Shown here in pieces: positions 14,067-17,151 of a stretch of 17,151 bases of DNA. Source of the DNA: DASWIP01 sp036397635. Lineage in GTDB: Bacteria > Actinomycetota > AC-67. The notes below the pieces were generated by a model that had not been told where the DNA came from, did no database searches, and saw only the letters and a program-made list of their open reading frames with translations. The stretch lies in the NCBI GenBank assembly GCA_036397635.1, contig DASWIP010000120.1, positions 1 through 17,151 on the forward strand, read 5' to 3'. The position numbers were made by a program, and so were the translations under genes. Within the stretch, counting starts at the first letter, position 1. Each line of letters opens with the position of its first letter.

Positions 14067-14966
14067 TTACTTGTCTTCTTCCAGACGCGTCATCGCAGCC
14101 ATCTTGTTGCGCAGATCAAGAACGGCTTTGGTGTGCATCTGACAGACGCGGGACTCGGTGACGCCAAGGACCGATCCGATCTCGGCGAGCGTGAGGCCCT
14201 CGTAGTAGTACAGCGTGATCACCAGCCGCTCGCGCTCGGGCAGGATGTTCACCGATTTCGCGAGCATCTGGCGCATCTCTTCGTTCTCGAAGGTCATCAC
14301 CGGGTCCGGTGAGTCGGTGTCTTCGAGCGTGTCGACGAGCGAGAGCTTCTCGCCCTTCTCACCGCCGGGCGAGAGCAGCTCGTCGAGCGCGACGACCGAG
14401 ACCAGATTGATCTGGTTGAGCAGATCCTGGAGATCGTCGACCGAGATGTTGAGCCGCGCTGCCAGCTCACCGTCGGTCGGCGGCCGGTGCATCTCGGATT
14501 CGAGCGCCGCGATCGCGCGCTCGACCTCACGCGCCTTCGAACGCACCGACCGCGGGATCCAGTCGATGGCGCGGAGCTCGTCGATGATCGCGCCCCGGAT
14601 CCGGCTGATCGCGTAGGTTTCGAACTTGATCGCGCGAGACGTGTCGAACTTCTCGATCGCATCGATCAGCCCGAAGATGCCGTAGGAGACGAGGTCGGCC
14701 TGCTCGATGTTCTGCGGCAACCCAACCGAGACGCGACCCGCGACGTATTTGACCAACGGCGCGTACTGAAGGATCAGTGCCTCGCGCGCGTCTTCCTCCC
14801 CGGTCTCCTTGAACCGCTTCCACAGAGCATGGACGGCCGTCTCGGCAATCGCCTTGGCATCCTCGACAACCTTCTTGGCATCCTCGACGACCACCTCCGA
14901 AGTATCGGTGGACGCGTCGGCGGCTGCCGCGGCCGAGCCCTCACGCCCTGGGGTGCGCGTCGTCAT
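14067..14966 (-). CDS. Group 3 RNA polymerase sigma factor, FliA/WhiG type
   Basis: Alternative sigma factor of the sigma-28 family, 299 residues. Region 2 spans about 61-137 (LILQYAPLVKYVAGRVSVGL, then QADLVSYGIFGLIDAIEKFD and FETYAISRIRGAIIDELRAIDW). Region 3 covers about 138-195 (IPRSVRSKAREVERAI, then PPTDGELAARLNIS), and region 4 has the helix-turn-helix LTLAEIGSVLGVTESRVCQM (258-277). The arrangement is that of FliA/WhiG. An extra N-terminal segment of about 45 residues includes a repeated VVEDAKK/VVEDAKA helix. The ATG at 14964-14966 lies inside the recombinase gene end (26-base overlap) with GGAAGG upstream. No flagellar genes are visible, and the location beside an M23-like gene and rpsB matches the whiG locus of actinobacteria, so a developmental or envelope regulon is as likely as motility. 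The targets are unknown. Confidence 0.93.
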   Translation of the reverse strand: MTTRTPGREGSAAAAADASTDTSEVVVEDAKKVVEDAKAIAETAVHALWKRFKETGEEDAREALILQYAPLVKYVAGRVSVGLPQNIEQADLVSYGIFGLIDAIEKFDTSRAIKFETYAISRIRGAIIDELRAIDWIPRSVRSKAREVERAIAALESEMHRPPTDGELAARLNISVDDLQDLLNQINLVSVVALDELLSPGGEKGEKLSLVDTLEDTDSPDPVMTFENEEMRQMLAKSVNILPERERLVITLYYYEGLTLAEIGSVLGVTESRVCQMHTKAVLDLRNKMAAMTRLEEDK

Positions 14967-15906
14967 AGACCTTCCGTAGTCGTTGGCTGGATACCTGAGT
15001 GTATATCTGGGTGGTACGCAGGTCTACGTGTCCGAGCATCTCCTGAACGCTCCGCAGGTCAGCGCCGCCTTCGAGCAGGTGGGTCGCGAAGGTATGCCGG
15101 AACGTGTGCGGGGATCCCTTGCCGCCCGGCGTCACCGCCTGGACATATCGGTCCACGATGCGACGGACGTCCCGGGGGCCGATCTTTCGGCCACGCCGGT
15201 TCACGAACAGCACCGCCGGCGGCGATGCCTCGCCGAGCAGCGCCGCACGACCCCGGGCGATGTAGCGCCGGAGCGCATCGGAGGCATGCTCACCGAGAGG
15301 AACGGCCCGTTCCTTCGATCCCTTCCCGAACACTCGGATCTGTCCGGATCCCGGATCGAGATCGTCCAGGTCGAGCGACACCAGTTCCCCGACGCGGATA
15401 CCCGAGCTGTAGAGCAGCTCGAGGATCGCGCGATCCCGGAACCGGATCGCGATCTCGAGCCGACGCTGATCCTCGTCCAGCGCCGCGTCCTTCAACGCCG
15501 CACGCTCACGATCCGGAAACTCGAGCAGCTCGGCCACCTGCCGCCGTTTGAACACCGTTGGCAGTCGGCGCGCCCGCTTCGGCGTGCCGACGACCGCGGC
15601 GGGATTCGCGTCGATCTCGCGGAACCGAACGAGCCAGCGGTAGAAGCTGCGCACCGCCGATGCCGTGCGGGCGATCGAGCTGGACGCGTAGCGCAACGTC
15701 GAGAGCTGGGCCACGAACCGGCGGATCTCGGCGGGCCCGGCGTCGAACGGATCGACCTTCAGGCGCGCGCAGAACGCGAGGTAGCGATCCAGGTCGCGGC
15801 GGTACGCCGCGACCGTGTTCGGGGATAGGTTGCGCGTGCCGCCGATGTAGGACAGGAAACGCTCGACGGCTTCAGCCCCAGGCATCGCCCCCGTCGCTTC
15901 GGCCAT
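14941..15906 (-). CDS. xerC: Tyrosine recombinase, XerC/XerD type
   Basis: Site-specific recombinase expected to resolve chromosome dimers at dif. The 321-residue product has an N-terminal SAM-like core-binding domain (about 10-100) and a catalytic domain with all six conserved residues: Arg171 (SSGIRVGEL), Lys195 (GKGSKER), His267 and Arg270 (HTFRHTFATHL), His293 (LGHVDLRTTQ) and nucleophile Tyr302 (IYT). Between the domains, residues 130-155 form a charged stretch (FPDRERAALKDAALDEDQRR) somewhat longer than in E. coli XerC/D. The ATG at 15904-15906 has a GAGGAG upstream, and a good promoter lies 36 bases before it. The chromosomal neighbourhood with dprA and rpsB argues for the housekeeping Xer protein over a phage integrase. 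XerC versus XerD is not decided here. Confidence 0.93.
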   Translation of the reverse strand: MAEATGAMPGAEAVERFLSYIGGTRNLSPNTVAAYRRDLDRYLAFCARLKVDPFDAGPAEIRRFVAQLSTLRYASSSIARTASAVRSFYRWLVRFREIDANPAAVVGTPKRARRLPTVFKRRQVAELLEFPDRERAALKDAALDEDQRRLEIAIRFRDRAILELLYSSGIRVGELVSLDLDDLDPGSGQIRVFGKGSKERAVPLGEHASDALRRYIARGRAALLGEASPPAVLFVNRRGRKIGPRDVRRIVDRYVQAVTPGGKGSPHTFRHTFATHLLEGGADLRSVQEMLGHVDLRTTQIYTQVSSQRLRKVYDDAHPRA

Positions 15907-15941
15907 GCGCTCCTCGATGCTCGGCGGGATCCGACACGATC

Positions 15942-15970
15942 ACTATCGGCGCCCGCCCAGCCCAGGTCAA
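15942..15970 (-). promoter_or_regulatory. Sigma-70-like promoter for the recombinase-sigma factor unit
   Basis: Minus-strand TTGACC (15965-15970, five of six) and GATAGT (15942-15947, four of six) with an optimal 17-base spacer. The predicted start near 15935 gives a leader of about 28 bases containing GAGGAG before the ATG. This is the best consensus promoter in the window. Four 14-bp repeats begin 22 bases upstream of the -35. Confidence 0.6.
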
Positions 15971-15992
15971 GCATCGCCGCCACGCCTGTCGC

Positions 15993-16048
15993 GGTCGTCG
16001 TGACGGGGTCGTCGTGACGGGGTCGTCGTGACAGCGTCGTCGTGACGG
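15993..16048. repeat. Four 14-bp tandem repeats between dprA and the recombinase gene
   Basis: Four head-to-tail copies of GGTCGTCGTGACGG: 15993-16006 and 16007-16020 are identical, 16021-16034 has one change (GACAG) and 16035-16048 one (leading C). The array fills the spacer from one base past the dprA stop codon to just upstream of the recombinase promoter. The 14-bp period is not a multiple of three, so it is not coding. It may bind a protein repeatedly or may be simple slippage expansion. Confidence 0.9.
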
Positions 16049-16049
16049 G

Positions 16050-16958
16050 TCAGCGCGCGCGCCGGTACACGCCCGACGGTGATCGCGCGGCCAGGCCTTG
16101 CAGCTCGAGTCGGGTCAGCACGCGGATCGCAGCAAGTTGATCGACGCCGGCACGGTTCGCCAGCGCCTCGGCCCGCCCCGGCTCGACCATCATCGCCTCG
16201 AGCAGCGCGCGCTGCTCGGGCGTCAGACCCTCGGGTAACGGCTTGGCCTCTGGGCGGCGCGCGTCGCGCTTCAGGGCAGGACAGTGCGCGTAGACGTCGC
16301 TGATGCCGGTGCAGATGCCTGAACCACCCTCGCGGATCAGTTGATGCGGGCCTGCAGAGAGGATCGATCGGATGTCTCCGGGCACCGCCAGCACATCGCG
16401 CCCGCAGTCGTTCGCGTGGTTCGCCGTGATCATCGCCCCGCTCTTCTTACCGTCGGTCCGCAGCTCTCCCTGGACGATGACGGCCGCGTGTGAGAGCCCG
16501 GCGATGATGCGGTTCCGCTCGGGGAAGAATCGCTTCTCGGGCTTGGTGCCCAGCGGCTTCTCCGACACCAGGGCGCCTGCCGCCAGCACGCGCTGGTACA
16601 GGTCCTTGCTCGCGGATGGATAGATGACGTCGACGCCGCCGCCGAGCACGGCGATGGTGGTTCCGCCGGCAGCCAGGGCGCCCTCATGTGCGGCCGCGTC
16701 GATCCCGCGCGCAAGACCGCTGACGATACAGATGCCCTCGGTCGCCAGATCGCGCGCGAGGCCGTGGGCGATCTCGAGGCCGTAGCTCGAGCAGTTGCGC
16801 GCGCCCACGATCGCGACGCACGCGCCCAGCGTCGCCGGCGGCGCGCCGAGCAACCACAGCCGCTCGACCGGCGGCGTCACGTTCTCGGAAAGCAGTGGAG
16901 GCCAGTCCGGGTCGCCGGGCTCAAGCACGCGAGCGGTGGGAGCGTGGGCGGATGTCAC
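16050..16958 (-). CDS. dprA: DNA processing protein DprA (Smf)
   Basis: DprA loads RecA onto incoming single-stranded DNA during transformation, and its gene is widespread even in bacteria not known to be competent. The 302-residue product has the Rossmann-like core: VAIVGARNCSSYG (48-60), IVSGLARGIDAAAHEGAL (78-95), TIAVLGGGVDVIYP (101-114), FPERNRIIAGLSHAAVIV (145-162), SGAMITANHANDCGRDVLAVPG (173-194), then a C-terminal winged helix (about 240-300). Two core loops are unusual: VQGELRTDGKKSG is longer than the common VVEA-x-x-x-SG, and SAGPHQLIREGG replaces the usual G-T/C-N-x-LI-x-x-GA. The GTG at 16956-16958 overlaps the comM stop as GTGA, with GAGG seven bases upstream, so the two are coupled. 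Confidence 0.94.
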   Translation of the reverse strand: MTSAHAPTARVLEPGDPDWPPLLSENVTPPVERLWLLGAPPATLGACVAIVGARNCSSYGLEIAHGLARDLATEGICIVSGLARGIDAAAHEGALAAGGTTIAVLGGGVDVIYPSASKDLYQRVLAAGALVSEKPLGTKPEKRFFPERNRIIAGLSHAAVIVQGELRTDGKKSGAMITANHANDCGRDVLAVPGDIRSILSAGPHQLIREGGSGICTGISDVYAHCPALKRDARRPEAKPLPEGLTPEQRALLEAMMVEPGRAEALANRAGVDQLAAIRVLTRLELQGLAARSPSGVYRRAR

Positions 16959-17151
16959 GTGCGAGCCTCAGCGACCCGGAACGCCAATGCCTCATCCATC
17001 TGGCCTTCATCAACTTCGTCGGCGGCTTGCAGATCGGCGATGGTGCGAGCGACGCGGACCGCCCGATGCGCGCCGCGCGCGGTCAGCCCCATGGTCTCGA
17101 TCGCGGACTCGACGGCTACGCGCGCGGGGTGGGTGAGGCGGCACGCGACAT
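16955..17151 (-). CDS. comM: ComM/YifB family Mg-chelatase-like AAA ATPase, C-terminal end (partial)
   Basis: Only the last 65 codons are in the window; the gene enters from the right edge in the frame starting at 17149. The visible part reads as the C-terminal Mg-chelatase subunit ChlI-type domain: HPARVAVESAIETMGLTARG, then AHRAVRVARTIADLQAADEV and an EALAFR ending. The L-T/S-A-R-G-x-H-R-x-x-R-V-A-R-T-I-A-D-L block is diagnostic of ComM/YifB. ComM is a branch-migration helicase that promotes integration of donor DNA during transformation, and its linkage to dprA is standard in Actinomycetota. The ATPase domain is outside the window. Confidence 0.88.
   Translation of the reverse strand, partial: VACRLTHPARVAVESAIETMGLTARGAHRAVRVARTIADLQAADEVDEGQMDEALAFRVAEART

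Noticed and set aside
14067..14966. Flagellar sigma-28 (fliA) as a firm name
   Set aside because: The region 2-4 architecture fits FliA, but WhiG of non-motile actinobacteria has the same architecture and the locus matches whiG. No flagellar gene is in the window, so the symbol was left blank.
15993..16048. CRISPR array
   Set aside because: The 14-bp units are directly adjacent with no spacers, are far shorter than CRISPR repeats, and no cas gene is nearby.

Overview
The window is a GC-rich chromosomal stretch in which every supported gene lies on the minus strand, so the biological reading order runs from the right edge to the left. Gene content and order (comM-dprA-xer-sigma-M23, then rpsB-tsf-pyrH-frr-cdsA, then dxr-rseP-ispG-proS, then rimP-nusA-ylxR-infB) match the conserved actinobacterial (Actinomycetota) housekeeping neighbourhood. 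The short 200-residue EF-Ts, a WhiG/FliA-type sigma factor beside an M23-like protein, and many GTG starts fit this. The archaeal/eukaryotic-type prolyl-tRNA synthetase, and the absence of rlmN between cdsA and dxr (where Streptomyces and Mycobacterium carry it), suggest a lineage away from those genera. Class or genus cannot be assigned from the sequence alone.

Right part (13.5-17.15 kb): the 3' end of a ComM-type AAA ATPase gene overlaps dprA (GTGA). A spacer with four 14-bp tandem repeats and a good sigma-70-like promoter follows. Then come a tyrosine recombinase, an overlapping sigma factor and a secreted M23-fold protein that has lost both catalytic histidines.

Middle part (7.3-13.4 kb): a translation and envelope operon (S2, EF-Ts, UMP kinase, ribosome recycling factor, CDP-diglyceride synthase) starts from an extended -10 promoter with a GC-rich leader. 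It continues into the MEP isoprenoid genes dxr and ispG, which flank the site-2 protease rseP. cdsA has no ATG, GTG or TTG at its homology-supported N-terminus.

Left part (1-7.3 kb): proS is coupled to a class I methyltransferase gene. An accessory-looking gene for a secreted Asp-box beta-propeller comes next. The rimP-nusA-ylxR-infB operon has its own promoter and a leader containing a textbook intrinsic terminator immediately before rimP, so it looks attenuated. infB runs off the left edge.

No tRNA, rRNA, CRISPR array, insertion sequence or prophage was seen. The spots most worth following up are the rimP leader attenuator, the cdsA start, the propeller gene, the degenerate M23 protein, the 14-bp repeats and several apparently leaderless starts.
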